This document shows positions 32,479 through 40,340 of a DNA stretch of 64,000 bases, one piece after another. The stretch is taken from positions 62,001-126,000 of the forward strand of contig JAWKIF010000007.1 in NCBI GenBank assembly GCA_041394405.1. Direction: 5' to 3'. The position numbers were made by a program, and so were the translations under genes. The stretch is from Microthrix sp041394405 (lineage in GTDB: Bacteria > Actinomycetota > Acidimicrobiia > Acidimicrobiales > Microtrichaceae). Numbering within the stretch: the stretch's first letter is position 1; each line of letters starts with the position of its first letter. The notes under the pieces were generated by a model. That model was not told the DNA's origin, did not search any database, and worked only from the letters and a program-made list of their open reading frames with translations.

Positions 32479-33407
32479 GATCGTCTCCTCGGGGAGCGGC
32501 GTGCGGGTGGAGCGTTGTTCTTGGCCTGCAACTTCGACGTGTAGGTCTGGCGCATGCCTCGGTAGGTGACCGCCATCGCACCCAACAGCACCGCCAACCC
32601 GGCGGCCGCCAGCAGCACCAGCCAGTCGGTCGAGGACGCCGGCTTCTGCGACGGGGCGTCCACCAGGAATGCGGCGAGATCGGCCACCTCCGTCGTGGTC
32701 ATGGGCCGCTCGGCGAAGATGGGGGTCATCGTGGGAGACGGCGGCTTGGTCAGCCACGCCGTCAGCCCGGCCTCGCCGCCGAGCCGGTCGGCCACGTCGG
32801 TCAGGTCGGGCCCCAGACCGGACCCGCCCAGGCCTCCGATCGAGCCCGCTGCGTGGCAGCCCGAACAGGCCCCGCCGCCGTTCTCCAGCGCCGTCGATCC
32901 CTCAAACAGGGCCCGGCCACCGGCCACCGTGCCGGGCTCCTCGGGTTCGGCCGCAGGGGCCGGTTCGTCGGGTGCGCCGCCTTCGGCGAGCGACGCCACG
33001 TAGGCGGCCACGTCGGCCACCTCTTGATCGGACAGCGTCGCCAGTGCGGGCATCGCCGAGTTGTACGACTCGCCGTTGACCTCGATGGGGCCGCTCTTGC
33101 CTTCTTTGACCACGGTTTCGACATACGCGGTGTCGGTCACGTTCGGGTTGCCCGCCATCGGCGGGAACGAACCGGGCACGCCGACACCACCGGCCTGATG
33201 GCACGACGCGCAGTTCGCCGAGTACACCGCCTCGCCGGCCCCTGCGTCCTGCGCCGGGGCGGCGGCCTCAGGCGGTGCCGCCGGTGCCTCGGGCCGAGCG
33301 GGCGATGCCGAGGATGGCGTCGCAACCGTCACGCCCACCATGGCCATTGTGAAGAGAATCACAAGACCCACCAAGCCGGTCGCTGGTGAGGGCCGGTTGT
33401 TGCGCAC
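32475..33407 (-). CDS. Diheme cytochrome c heading the nar operon (NarC-like)
   Basis: A 310-residue exported protein with a cleavable or anchoring N-terminal segment (12-30), an alanine/proline-rich linker, a haem c site CASCH (66-70), a second acidic linker, a second haem c site CSGCH (181-185) and a C-terminal membrane helix (about 262-285) with a basic tail. Putative Met ligands are in SAMPAL and RPMTTT. A diheme cytochrome c (NarC) also precedes narG in Thermus thermophilus, where it belongs to the nitrate respiration system. The GTG start follows GGGAGG by 5 bases. It overlaps narG by 4 bases. Confidence 0.88.
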   Translation of the reverse strand: MRNNRPSPATGLVGLVILFTMAMVGVTVATPSSASPARPEAPAAPPEAAAPAQDAGAGEAVYSANCASCHQAGGVGVPGSFPPMAGNPNVTDTAYVETVVKEGKSGPIEVNGESYNSAMPALATLSDQEVADVAAYVASLAEGGAPDEPAPAAEPEEPGTVAGGRALFEGSTALENGGGACSGCHAAGSIGGLGGSGLGPDLTDVADRLGGEAGLTAWLTKPPSPTMTPIFAERPMTTTEVADLAAFLVDAPSQKPASSTDWLVLLAAAGLAVLLGAMAVTYRGMRQTYTSKLQAKNNAPPARRSPRRRS

Positions 33408-33429
33408 TTCGACCTCCCGGGGGGTTTCT

Positions 33430-33435
33430 CTATTA
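33430..33435 (-). promoter_or_regulatory. Possible -10 element of the nar operon
   Basis: TAATAG on the minus strand is the only A/T-rich hexamer between the palindrome at 33471-33490 and the start at 33407. It would give a leader of about 15-20 bases holding the ribosome site. Confidence 0.35.
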
Positions 33436-33470
33436 GCCGTGGGAAGTATTCAGCACCGGCCGACGCCCGG

Positions 33471-33490
33471 CTAGGGCCCAAGGTCCCTAG
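33471..33490 (-). promoter_or_regulatory. DosR/DevR-like palindrome upstream of the nar operon
   Basis: CTAGGGACCTTGGGCCCTAG (minus strand) is an inverted repeat, extended by one more G-C pair on each side (33470-33491). It resembles the mycobacterial DosR consensus TTSGGGACTWWAGTCCCSAA at the GGGAC core, the central T-T and the CCC of the second arm. It is centred about 73 bases upstream of the first start codon, a suitable place for an activator responding to low oxygen or nitrate. No DosR-like regulator gene is in the window. Confidence 0.5.
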
Positions 33491-33507
33491 CGGTGGCGTG
33501 ACTCATT

Positions 33508-35343
33508 TCATCCCGGGTGCACGCCGGGCCCCTCGTCGGTGGCCCAGCGGACCTCCGAGTACGCGTTGGTCAACGGCATCCGCCGGTCCCGCCCGAAGGC
33601 CTTCTTGGTGACCCGCAACTGGAACGGCGTCTGGCGCCGCTTGAACTCGTTGCGGTCCACCAGGCGTGCCACCCAGCGGGCCAACTCCGGGTCGGCGCCG
33701 CCGGCCAGCAGTTCCTCCACCGTGAAGTCGTCATCGACATAACGGGTCAGCACCGCATCCAGCTCGTCGTAGGGGGGCAGGCTCTGGTCGTCGCGTTGAT
33801 CGGGACGGAGCTCGGCCGAGGGCGGCTTGGTCAGGGTGGACTCGGGAATCGGCGGGGTCTCGCCCCGCTCGATCGCCAGCTCGTTGCGCCATCGGGCCAG
33901 CCGGAACACGCGGGTCTTGTAGATGTCGCCAATGGGCGCCAGTGCCCCGTTGGTGTCCCCGTAGATGGTCGAGTACCCCACTGCGAACTCGGACTTGTTG
34001 CCGGTGGCCAGCGCCAGCCACCCGAACTTGTTCGACAGCGCCATCAGCAGGGTGCCCCGGATGCGGGCCTGCAGGTTCTCCTCCGCCAGGTCGGCGTCGA
34101 CGCCCGCAAAGCTCTCGGCGAGGCCCTCCAGGAAGCCGTGGTAGAGGTCCTCGATGGCGATGGTGCGATAGTCGAGACCCAGGTTGGCGGCCAGGGCGGC
34201 CGCGTCGTCCCGGCTGTGACCCGAGCTGTACTGCGACGGCATGGAGACCGCGTGCACATGTTCGGCACCCAGGGCGTCGGCGGCCAGCACGGCCACCAGC
34301 GCCGAATCGATACCGCCCGACAGGCCCAGGCAGGCGTCGGTGAAGCCACCCTTGGCGAAGTAGTCCGACACCCCCAGGCGTAACGCCGCCCACACCTCGG
34401 CGTCGGGTGGCAGCTCTGCGGCGACGGTCGGCGGGTCGATCGCCGAGCGAAGCGGCGCAGCCTCGTCCCGCTCGATCCCGCGGACGCCGAGCCCGACGGG
34501 AACCGGGAGACCGCCGGCCGCCTCCTCGACCGTGCGCTGCCCGGTGACGCCCACGACGGGAAGCGCGGGTTCCAGGCCACGGGGCTCGAGCACCAGGTCG
34601 ACGATCAGGAGATCGTCGACGAACTGGGGCGCCCGGGCCAGCACCTCGCCGGCGCCGTCAATCACCATCGAGGCGCCATCGAAGATCAGCTCGTCCTGGG
34701 CGCCCACCTGGTTGACGTAGAGCACCGGAATTCCGGCCCGGCGCGCCCGGTCGGCCAACAGGGCCTCACGAACCGCCACCTTGCCCTCCTGAAACGGGGA
34801 GGCGTTCAGGCTGATGAGCACGTCGGCGCCCGCTGCCGACTGGTGGGTGGGGGGCCCGTCGACGTACCAGATGTCCTCGCAGATGGACACCCCGCACAGG
34901 AACTCGCCGATGGCGAACAGCGGTTGATCCTCGGGCCCCTCGGTGAAGTACCGGTCCTCGTCGAAGACGCCGTAGTTCGGCAGCCGCTGCTTCTGGTAGG
35001 TGCCGTGAAGCGTCCCGCCCGAGGCCACCGCCACGGTGTTGGCGGTGCGGATGCCGCCCACCGAGTCCACGGCCAGATGGTCGTCGGCATACCCGAAGAG
35101 CCCCACGCAACGGCCGGTGCGGGCCACCAGGCGGCCGAGGGCCTCGACGTTGTCCTCCAGAAATCCCCGGCGGATCAGCAGGTCCTCGGAGGGATAGCCG
35201 GGCACCGCCAGCTCGGGGAATGCCACCAGATCACAACCGGCCGCCTCTGCCCGGTCATAGAGCTCGCCCAGCCGGGCGACGTTGCCGGCCAGGTTGCCCA
35301 CGTGCGGGTTCATCTGGCCGAGGGCGACACGCAACACCGACAT
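33508..35343 (-). CDS. nadE: Glutamine-dependent NAD+ synthetase
   Basis: Final step of NAD synthesis, converting nicotinate adenine dinucleotide to NAD with ammonia from glutamine. The 611-residue protein has an N-terminal nitrilase-type glutaminase domain with the Glu/Lys/Cys triad (Glu44 in FPELAVPGYPSED, Lys118 in YQKQRLPNY, Cys155 in VSICEDIWY). The C-terminal synthetase domain has the SGGIDSALV P-loop (about 316-324) and the TGNKSEFAVGYSTIYGD motif. The start at 35343 has TAGTGT 6 bases upstream. The gene ends 100 bases before the nar operon and is separated from glnII by a long hairpin. Confidence 0.96.
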   Translation of the reverse strand: MSVLRVALGQMNPHVGNLAGNVARLGELYDRAEAAGCDLVAFPELAVPGYPSEDLLIRRGFLEDNVEALGRLVARTGRCVGLFGYADDHLAVDSVGGIRTANTVAVASGGTLHGTYQKQRLPNYGVFDEDRYFTEGPEDQPLFAIGEFLCGVSICEDIWYVDGPPTHQSAAGADVLISLNASPFQEGKVAVREALLADRARRAGIPVLYVNQVGAQDELIFDGASMVIDGAGEVLARAPQFVDDLLIVDLVLEPRGLEPALPVVGVTGQRTVEEAAGGLPVPVGLGVRGIERDEAAPLRSAIDPPTVAAELPPDAEVWAALRLGVSDYFAKGGFTDACLGLSGGIDSALVAVLAADALGAEHVHAVSMPSQYSSGHSRDDAAALAANLGLDYRTIAIEDLYHGFLEGLAESFAGVDADLAEENLQARIRGTLLMALSNKFGWLALATGNKSEFAVGYSTIYGDTNGALAPIGDIYKTRVFRLARWRNELAIERGETPPIPESTLTKPPSAELRPDQRDDQSLPPYDELDAVLTRYVDDDFTVEELLAGGADPELARWVARLVDRNEFKRRQTPFQLRVTKKAFGRDRRMPLTNAYSEVRWATDEGPGVHPG

Positions 35344-35349
35344 GACGAG

Positions 35350-35355
35350 ACACTA
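35350..35355 (-). promoter_or_regulatory. -10-like hexamer, nadE
   Basis: TAGTGT on the minus strand with spacer CTCGTC before the ATG at 35343. Confidence 0.5.
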
Positions 35356-35385
35356 CCGAGGTCGCCGACGCCTCCACGCGCCGCA

Positions 35386-35430
35386 GGTGTGGAGCTGTGC
35401 CCAACAGGTTGGCGGGCACGGCTCCACACC
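35386..35430 (-). terminator. Long hairpin between glnII and nadE
   Basis: GGTGTGGAGC (35386-35395) is perfectly complementary to 35421-35430, and GTGCCC (35397-35402) pairs with GGGCAC (35414-35419). This gives 16 paired bases with one mismatch on the transcribed strand and an 11-base loop. It lies 43 bases after the glnII stop and upstream of the nadE promoter, so it probably ends glnII transcription, although no U-run follows. Confidence 0.6.
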
Positions 35431-35472
35431 CGAGCGTGCGGTTCGGGTGGCCGGAGCGACCCGGCGGGAGAC

Positions 35473-36492
35473 CTACCGCTTGGCCCAATCCGAGCACACG
35501 GTGTTGGTCATGAGGGCGGCCACCTCGTAGGGATCGATGTTGGCGTTGGGACGCCGGTCCTCGATGTAGCCCTTCTGGTCCTGGGCCACCTGCCAGGGAA
35601 TTCGCACCGAGGCGCCGCGATCGGACACGCCGTAGCGGAACTCCGAGAAGTGGGCGGTCTCGTGATCGCCCGTCAGGCGGTCTTCGTAGCCGTGGCCGTA
35701 GACGGCCAGGTGCTCCTCGGGCTTGCCCGGCGCACCCAACGACTCGCAGGCCGCAATGATGGCGTCGTAGCCCTCGCGCATGGCCTTGGTGGAGAAGTTG
35801 GTGTGGCAGCCCGCGCCGTTCCAGTCGCCCTCGATGGGCTTGGCCGAAATGGAGGCGTTGACACCGAAGTCCTCGGCGACGCGATACAGCAGGTACCGAG
35901 CCATCCACATCTCGTCGCCAACCTCGACCGTGCCGGCGGGGCCGATCTGGAATTCCCACTGGCCGAGCATGACCTCGGCGTTGGTGCCCGAGATATGGAG
36001 CCCGGCCTTGATGCACGCCTCGGTGTGGGCCTCGACGATGTCGCGTCCTGCGATCTCCACGGCGCCCACGCCGCAGTAGTAGGGGCCCTGCGGGGCGGGG
36101 AAGTGGTACCCGGCTGCGGGCCAGCCCAGCGGGCGGCCCTCCTGGAAGAAGGTGTACTCCTGTTCCATGCCGAACCAGGGCTCCTGATCGGCGAACTGCT
36201 CGGCCACCTCCACGGCGGCTGAGCGCTTGTTCGTGGGGTGGGGCTCCATGGTGTCGGGCACCAGCACCTCACACAGCACCAGCTTGTCGTCGCCCCCCCG
36301 GATGGGGTCGGGACAGACAAACACCGGCTGCAGCACGCAGTCGCTGTTGGCCCCGGGGGCCTGGTTGGTGGAGGAGCCGTCAAAGCCCCACACGCCCAGC
36401 TCCGCGCCGTCGGGGCTGATCTTGGTCTTGGATCGCATGAGGGGAACCGGCTCGGTTCCGTCGATCCAGATGTATTCCGCCCGGTAGGCCAT
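35473..36492 (-). CDS. glnII: Glutamine synthetase type II
   Basis: ATP-dependent ammonium assimilation into glutamate. At 339 residues this is the short, eukaryote-like GSII form rather than the dodecameric GSI. Diagnostic motifs are WGFDGSSTNQAPG (about 45-57), PWFGMEQEYTFF, WEFQIGP and the ATP-binding WNGAGCHTNFST. The start at 36492 (MAYRAEYIWIDG) follows AAGGAG by 7 bases. It is divergent from a type I glnA with a GlnR-like box between them. GSII genes occur in several actinobacteria and in rhizobia, alongside GSI. Confidence 0.95.
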   Translation of the reverse strand: MAYRAEYIWIDGTEPVPLMRSKTKISPDGAELGVWGFDGSSTNQAPGANSDCVLQPVFVCPDPIRGGDDKLVLCEVLVPDTMEPHPTNKRSAAVEVAEQFADQEPWFGMEQEYTFFQEGRPLGWPAAGYHFPAPQGPYYCGVGAVEIAGRDIVEAHTEACIKAGLHISGTNAEVMLGQWEFQIGPAGTVEVGDEMWMARYLLYRVAEDFGVNASISAKPIEGDWNGAGCHTNFSTKAMREGYDAIIAACESLGAPGKPEEHLAVYGHGYEDRLTGDHETAHFSEFRYGVSDRGASVRIPWQVAQDQKGYIEDRRPNANIDPYEVAALMTNTVCSDWAKR

Positions 36493-36584
36493 GGGGAGTC
36501 TCCTTGGTAGGTGGCGCAGCACGCGCCGGTGGGAAGCCGACGATCCATGGTGCTCCGGGTTCGTTTCGGCCTCGTTGCTCGATT

Positions 36585-36600
36585 GTCACGGGAGTGTGAA
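36585..36600 (+). promoter_or_regulatory. GlnR-box-like direct repeat between glnII and glnA
   Basis: GTCAC-(6 bases)-GTGAA has the 11-base periodicity of GlnR boxes (GTnAC-n6-GaAAC). It lies 93 bases upstream of glnII and about 60 bases upstream of glnA. A GTTTC element sits nearby at 36562. The second half site departs from the consensus. Confidence 0.35.
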
Positions 36601-36661
36601 CAGCGGCCGAGTGGCGTTCATTGGGTGTCCTGCGGGCGGACGGCGTGATGGAATGGCGCCC

Positions 36662-38035
36662 ATGACCTCTCCCGAAGGAACCGGCCGCCCCGGCCAGGGC
36701 ACCGCTCGACAGGACTACGTGCTGCGATCGGTCGAGGAGCGGGGCATCCGGCTGATCCGTTTGTGGTTCTGCGACGTGCTGGGCCAGATGAAGTCGGTGG
36801 CCATCTCACCGGTGGAGCTGGAGAAGGTGCTCGACGAGGGCCTGCAGTTCGACGGCTCGGCCATCGACGGGTTCTCCCGGGTGCACGAGAGCGACGTGTT
36901 GGCCCGCCCCGATCCGGCCAGCTTCGGCATCGTGCGCAGCGGCCGAGACGGCGGCCCGGCCACCGCCGCCATGTTCTGCGACATCGAGTCGCTGGACGGC
37001 GAGCCGTTCGCCGGAGACCCGCGTGCGGTGCTGCGGCGCGTGATGGCCGACGCCAGGGCCGCCGGCTACGAGTTCATGTGCGCCCCCGAGGTGGAGTTCT
37101 TCTACTTCGCCGACGGCGACCCCGGCACCCCGCTCGAACCCCTCGACGAGGCCAGCTACTTCGACCTCACCATCACCGACGTGGCCTCCGACCTGCGCCG
37201 GCGCACCATCGGCCGGTTGGAGGCCCTGGCGATCCCGGTGGAGTACTCGTTTCACGAGGACGGCAACAGCCAACACGAGATTGACCTCCAGTGGGACGAT
37301 GCGTTGGCCATGGCCGACAACGTCATGGCGCTGCGCATGGTGGTGCGCGAGGAGGCCCACACCGAGGGGGTGCACGCCACCTTCATGCCCAAACCGCTGG
37401 CCAACCAGCAGGGCTCGGGCATGCACACCCACCTGTCGCTGTTTCGCAACGACACCAACGCCTTTCACGATCCGGATGACCCCTATGGGCTCTCGGAGGT
37501 GGGGCGGTCGTTCGTCGCCGGGTTGCTCGCCCACGCACGGGAGATCACCGCCGTCACCAACCAGCTGGTGAACAGCTACAAGCGGTTGGTGCCCGGCTTC
37601 GAGGCCCCCAGCACGGTCAGCTGGGCTCGCAACAACCGATCCGCGCTGGTGCGCGTGCCCCGGCACAAGACCGACAAGGACGCGGCCACCCGGGTGGAGT
37701 TCCGCTCGCCCGACCCGGCCTGCAACCCGTACCTGGCCTTTGCCCTCATCCTGGCGGCCGGCATGCGGGGCATCGAGGGCGGCTACGAGCTGCCTGCGGA
37801 GGCGCCCGACGACCTGCACCGGCTGGACGACGCCGCCCGGGCCGACCTGGGCATCGACCTCCTGCCCCAATCCTTGGCCGAAGCGCTGGACACCATGGCC
37901 GACTCCGAGCTGGTTCGCACCACCCTGGGACCCCACATCTTCGAGTGGTTCGTGCGCAACAAGCGCAGCGAGTGGGCCGACTACAAGGCCCACGTCAGCC
38001 AGTTCGAACTCGACGCCTATCTGCGGGCCTGGTGA
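36662..38035 (+). CDS. glnA: Glutamine synthetase type I
   Basis: A 457-residue GSI-fold enzyme with GLQFDGSAIDGFSRVHESD, EVEFFYF, the ATP/glutamate loop PLANQQGSGMHTHLSLF, NSYKRLVPGFEAP and RVEFRSPDPACNPYLAFA. The adenylylation region (NLYDLPPEE in E. coli GlnA) reads DDLHRLDDAAR, without the target tyrosine. So it resembles the unadenylylated GSI-alpha type of Firmicutes more than the actinobacterial GSI-beta. The start is between ATG 36653 and ATG 36662; the latter has a TGGAAT element 7 bases upstream. It is co-transcribed with the GlnR-like gene 7 bases downstream. Confidence 0.9.
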   Translation: MTSPEGTGRPGQGTARQDYVLRSVEERGIRLIRLWFCDVLGQMKSVAISPVELEKVLDEGLQFDGSAIDGFSRVHESDVLARPDPASFGIVRSGRDGGPATAAMFCDIESLDGEPFAGDPRAVLRRVMADARAAGYEFMCAPEVEFFYFADGDPGTPLEPLDEASYFDLTITDVASDLRRRTIGRLEALAIPVEYSFHEDGNSQHEIDLQWDDALAMADNVMALRMVVREEAHTEGVHATFMPKPLANQQGSGMHTHLSLFRNDTNAFHDPDDPYGLSEVGRSFVAGLLAHAREITAVTNQLVNSYKRLVPGFEAPSTVSWARNNRSALVRVPRHKTDKDAATRVEFRSPDPACNPYLAFALILAAGMRGIEGGYELPAEAPDDLHRLDDAARADLGIDLLPQSLAEALDTMADSELVRTTLGPHIFEWFVRNKRSEWADYKAHVSQFELDAYLRAW

Positions 38036-38042
38036 GGTCGAC

Positions 38043-38759
38043 GTGACCGACGGTGGCCTGCTGGTCTTCCCGGCGCCCGATCCCGATCTGGCCCGACTGT
38101 TGGATCTCGGTGGCTGGGCCTGGTCGGCGGTGGACGACGACCTGACGGCCCGAAACGCCGAGGGCACACCGGCGGGTGCGTTGGTGACCCTGGGGGCCGA
38201 CGAGGCCGACGACCAGGCCGGGGACGACCCGGCCTGGCAGGTGCTGGAGGCCTTGGCGCGCCGCGAGCCACCGCTGCTGGCCACCATGGTCCTGCTGCGC
38301 GGCACCCACCTGGACCAGCTCGCCGGCCGATCCCATCTGTTCGCCGACTTCTGCCTGACCCCATTCCACCCGCGCGAGATGGAGGCCCGCATCACCCACC
38401 TGCTGGCCGCAGGGCAACGGGCGGGTGGAGCCGAGGTCGAGCCGCCCGGGGACGACCAGACCGTCCGCTACGGGCCCCTGCTGCTGAACACCGAGACCTA
38501 TCAGGCCCGAATCGCCCATCGGGCGCTGGACCTCACCTACATGGAATACGAGTTGCTGCGCTACCTGGCCCAGAACCCCGACCGGGTACACACCAGGGAG
38601 GTGCTGTTGAGCCAGGTGTGGGGCTATGAGTACTACGGCGGTGCTCGCACCGTGGACGTGCACATCCGCCGCCTGCGATCGAAGCTGGGCGAGGAACACG
38701 CCCGCATGATCCAGACCGTGCGCTCGGTGGGCTACCGGTTCGGTCGGGCCGACGACTGA
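38043..38759 (+). CDS. glnR: GlnR-like atypical OmpR-family response regulator
   Basis: A 238-residue regulator. The C-terminal winged-helix domain (about 140-235) closely resembles Streptomyces GlnR: LDLTYMEYELLRYLAQNPDRV, LLSQVWGYEYYGGARTVDVH and a final SVGYRF. The N-terminal receiver-like half lacks the phosphorylation pattern of normal response regulators (no paired acidic residues at the start and no clear phospho-acceptor aspartate before the third strand), as in GlnR orphan regulators. No histidine kinase is adjacent. Placement 7 bases after glnA, next to glnII, supports a role in nitrogen control. The GTG start at 38043 follows a weak AGGTCG site. Confidence 0.85.
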   Translation: MTDGGLLVFPAPDPDLARLLDLGGWAWSAVDDDLTARNAEGTPAGALVTLGADEADDQAGDDPAWQVLEALARREPPLLATMVLLRGTHLDQLAGRSHLFADFCLTPFHPREMEARITHLLAAGQRAGGAEVEPPGDDQTVRYGPLLLNTETYQARIAHRALDLTYMEYELLRYLAQNPDRVHTREVLLSQVWGYEYYGGARTVDVHIRRLRSKLGEEHARMIQTVRSVGYRFGRADD

Positions 38760-38812
38760 GCGGCCCAACCAACTGACGGCCCGGCCGGCTACTGAGGACC
38801 TGCCCGAGGGTG

Positions 38813-38971
38813 CTACCGGTTGAGGTCGAGCAGTTCCGAGCCCTCGTGACGGGCTTCGGCATCGGCGGTGAGGGTCTGGCCGAAGAGCGCCGCCACGATG
38901 GGACTGGACGCCAGCACCCCGACGGGGATGACCACCAACAGGACCACGACGATGATGACGGCGCCAAGCAT
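38813..38971 (-). CDS. Small single-span membrane protein
   Basis: A 52-residue protein: MLGAVIIVVVLLVVIPVGVLAS forms one hydrophobic helix (2-22), followed by a short segment SPIVAALFGQ and a polar tail ARHEGSELLDLNR. The ATG at 38971 has GAGG just upstream and lies 4 bases after the RidA stop, so it is probably translated from the same message. Similar short proteins with one helix and an acidic/asparagine tail occur widely in actinobacteria without a known function. Confidence 0.6.
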   Translation of the reverse strand: MLGAVIIVVVLLVVIPVGVLASSPIVAALFGQTLTADAEARHEGSELLDLNR

Positions 38972-38975
38972 GGCC

Positions 38976-39359
38976 TCAGTCTGACGCACCGGTGGGGGCC
39001 TGAGCCACCCCGGCGGGGTCGTGGGCCCACGCCTCGATCTCCACCAGCGCCCCGGCGGGCAGCCCGGACACCGCAACGGCCGCCCTGGCGGGTCGGTGCC
39101 CATCGAAGAACGCGGCGTAGCGCTCGTTGACCACGCCGTAGTCGGCCATGTCCACCAGGAACACGGTGGTCTTCACCACGTCGATCGGCGTCAGGCCCGC
39201 GTCGGCCAGGTGGCCGGCCAGGTTGGCCAAGGCCGCATCGCACTGGGCCTCCAGCCCGTCGGTCAGCGCACCGTCCACCAGACCGATCTGGCCCGACACG
39301 ATCACCCACTCCCCCGCTCGAATCCAGGGCGAATACGGTCCGATGGGTGCTGCCGGCAT
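38976..39359 (-). CDS. RidA/YjgF family reactive-enamine deaminase
   Basis: A 127-residue RidA-fold protein that hydrolyses reactive enamine/imine intermediates formed by PLP enzymes. It has the N-terminal IGPYSPWIRAGEWVIVSGQIG segment, the central VVKTTVFLVDMADYGVVNERYAAFF and the C-terminal RAAVAVSGLPAGALVEIEA strand with the substrate-binding arginine. The gene starts 9 bases after the ATP-grasp gene stop region but has its own TAAGCT element 6 bases before the ATG, so it may begin a separate transcript. Confidence 0.9.
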   Translation of the reverse strand: MPAAPIGPYSPWIRAGEWVIVSGQIGLVDGALTDGLEAQCDAALANLAGHLADAGLTPIDVVKTTVFLVDMADYGVVNERYAAFFDGHRPARAAVAVSGLPAGALVEIEAWAHDPAGVAQAPTGASD

Positions 39360-39365
39360 GACGTC

Positions 39366-39371
39366 AGCTTA
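39366..39371 (-). promoter_or_regulatory. -10-like hexamer, ridA-type gene
   Basis: TAAGCT on the minus strand, 6 bases before the ATG at 39359; it overlaps the last codons of the ATP-grasp gene. Confidence 0.4.
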
Positions 39372-40340
39372 CGGCTCGAGGGCCAGCAGCAGCGCCGCCT
39401 CGTACACCTCTGCCGCCCGAGCCCACCAGCGGGGGGACGTGGCGGCCAGGCGCTCCAACATGACGCCGGAGTTCACCTCCAACACCTCGCGTCCGGCGGC
39501 GGAGTCCACGACGTCCACCGAGGCGAACACGGCGCCCAGCTCCGCCGATGCGGCCAGGGCCAGGGACGACAGCTCCTCGGCCAACTCGCCCTCGGGCACC
39601 AGCACCGGCACCGAACCGGCGCCCAGGTTGTGCCGCAGGCCCAGGTGCACCACCTCAGCGGCATCCGGCACCTGGGTGAGCAGGGCGGGCTCGTGGGTAT
39701 CGAGCCAGTCGCGCACGATGGCCGGACCCACCCGGCCATCGCCCAGGGCCCGAGCCACCAGCTCGGCCACGGTGGAGACCCCATCGCCGGTCACCCGGGG
39801 GCGATCCTTGCGGTAGATGAGCGGCGCCGCGCCATCGACCACCACCACCCGATGCTCGGCGGTCACGTCCCGCCACGGACCCAGCGCGGCACCCCGGTGG
39901 CGGGCCAGGATGGCCGTGAGCGCCGTCTCAACGGCACCCCGGTCGGTGGCCCGAAAGACGTCGGCTCCACCCGTGCCGTCGTTCGGCTTCACCGCCAGGG
40001 GCCAGCCCAGCGACGCGATCAGCTCCTCGGTGCGCAGACCCACCGACGTTTGACCCACCCAGCGGCCGAACTCCGGGGCGATCACCAGCTCGTGGGGCAC
40101 TGCGTCGATGCCGGCCGCAGCCAGCAGTTGCGAGGTGGCCACCTTGTCGTCGCAGATGTTGGCCACGGCCGCCGGGTTCAGGTCGAACGAGTAGCCGTAG
40201 ATGCCAACGCGGTGGCCGGCGGCGTCGGAGAGGCGCACCACCCACTCGGCGCCGCTGGTCTGCATGCTCCAGCCGTGGGCCCTGGCCAGCCGCTCGCAGA
40301 TCCCCACCAGGGCACGCCCCCCGTTGGCAGCCACGCTCAT
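39369..40340 (-). CDS. ATP-grasp family ligase
   Basis: A 323-residue protein with the ATP-grasp core: DDKVATSQLLAAAGIDAVPH (about 87-106), the lysine/glycine-rich nucleotide loop AVKPNDGTGGADVFRA (about 136-151), and a C-terminal VDVVDSAAGREVLEVNSG metal-binding segment with Glu and Asn. The overall look is closest to the cyanophycin synthetase/RimK branch, which joins carboxylates to amines, but the substrate is not evident. A partial nearby link: it overlaps by 4 bases the gene of the molybdo-hydroxylase-like protein, so the two should act together or at least be co-expressed. Confidence 0.8.
   Translation of the reverse strand: MSVAANGGRALVGICERLARAHGWSMQTSGAEWVVRLSDAAGHRVGIYGYSFDLNPAAVANICDDKVATSQLLAAAGIDAVPHELVIAPEFGRWVGQTSVGLRTEELIASLGWPLAVKPNDGTGGADVFRATDRGAVETALTAILARHRGAALGPWRDVTAEHRVVVVDGAAPLIYRKDRPRVTGDGVSTVAELVARALGDGRVGPAIVRDWLDTHEPALLTQVPDAAEVVHLGLRHNLGAGSVPVLVPEGELAEELSSLALAASAELGAVFASVDVVDSAAGREVLEVNSGVMLERLAATSPRWWARAAEVYEAALLLALEP

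Noticed and set aside
29353..32544. A 1063-codon plus-strand frame opposite narG
   Set aside because: It is antisense to narG, whose cofactor motifs and similarity to E. coli NarG run the full length; the antisense product is histidine/glycine/arginine-rich with no domain.
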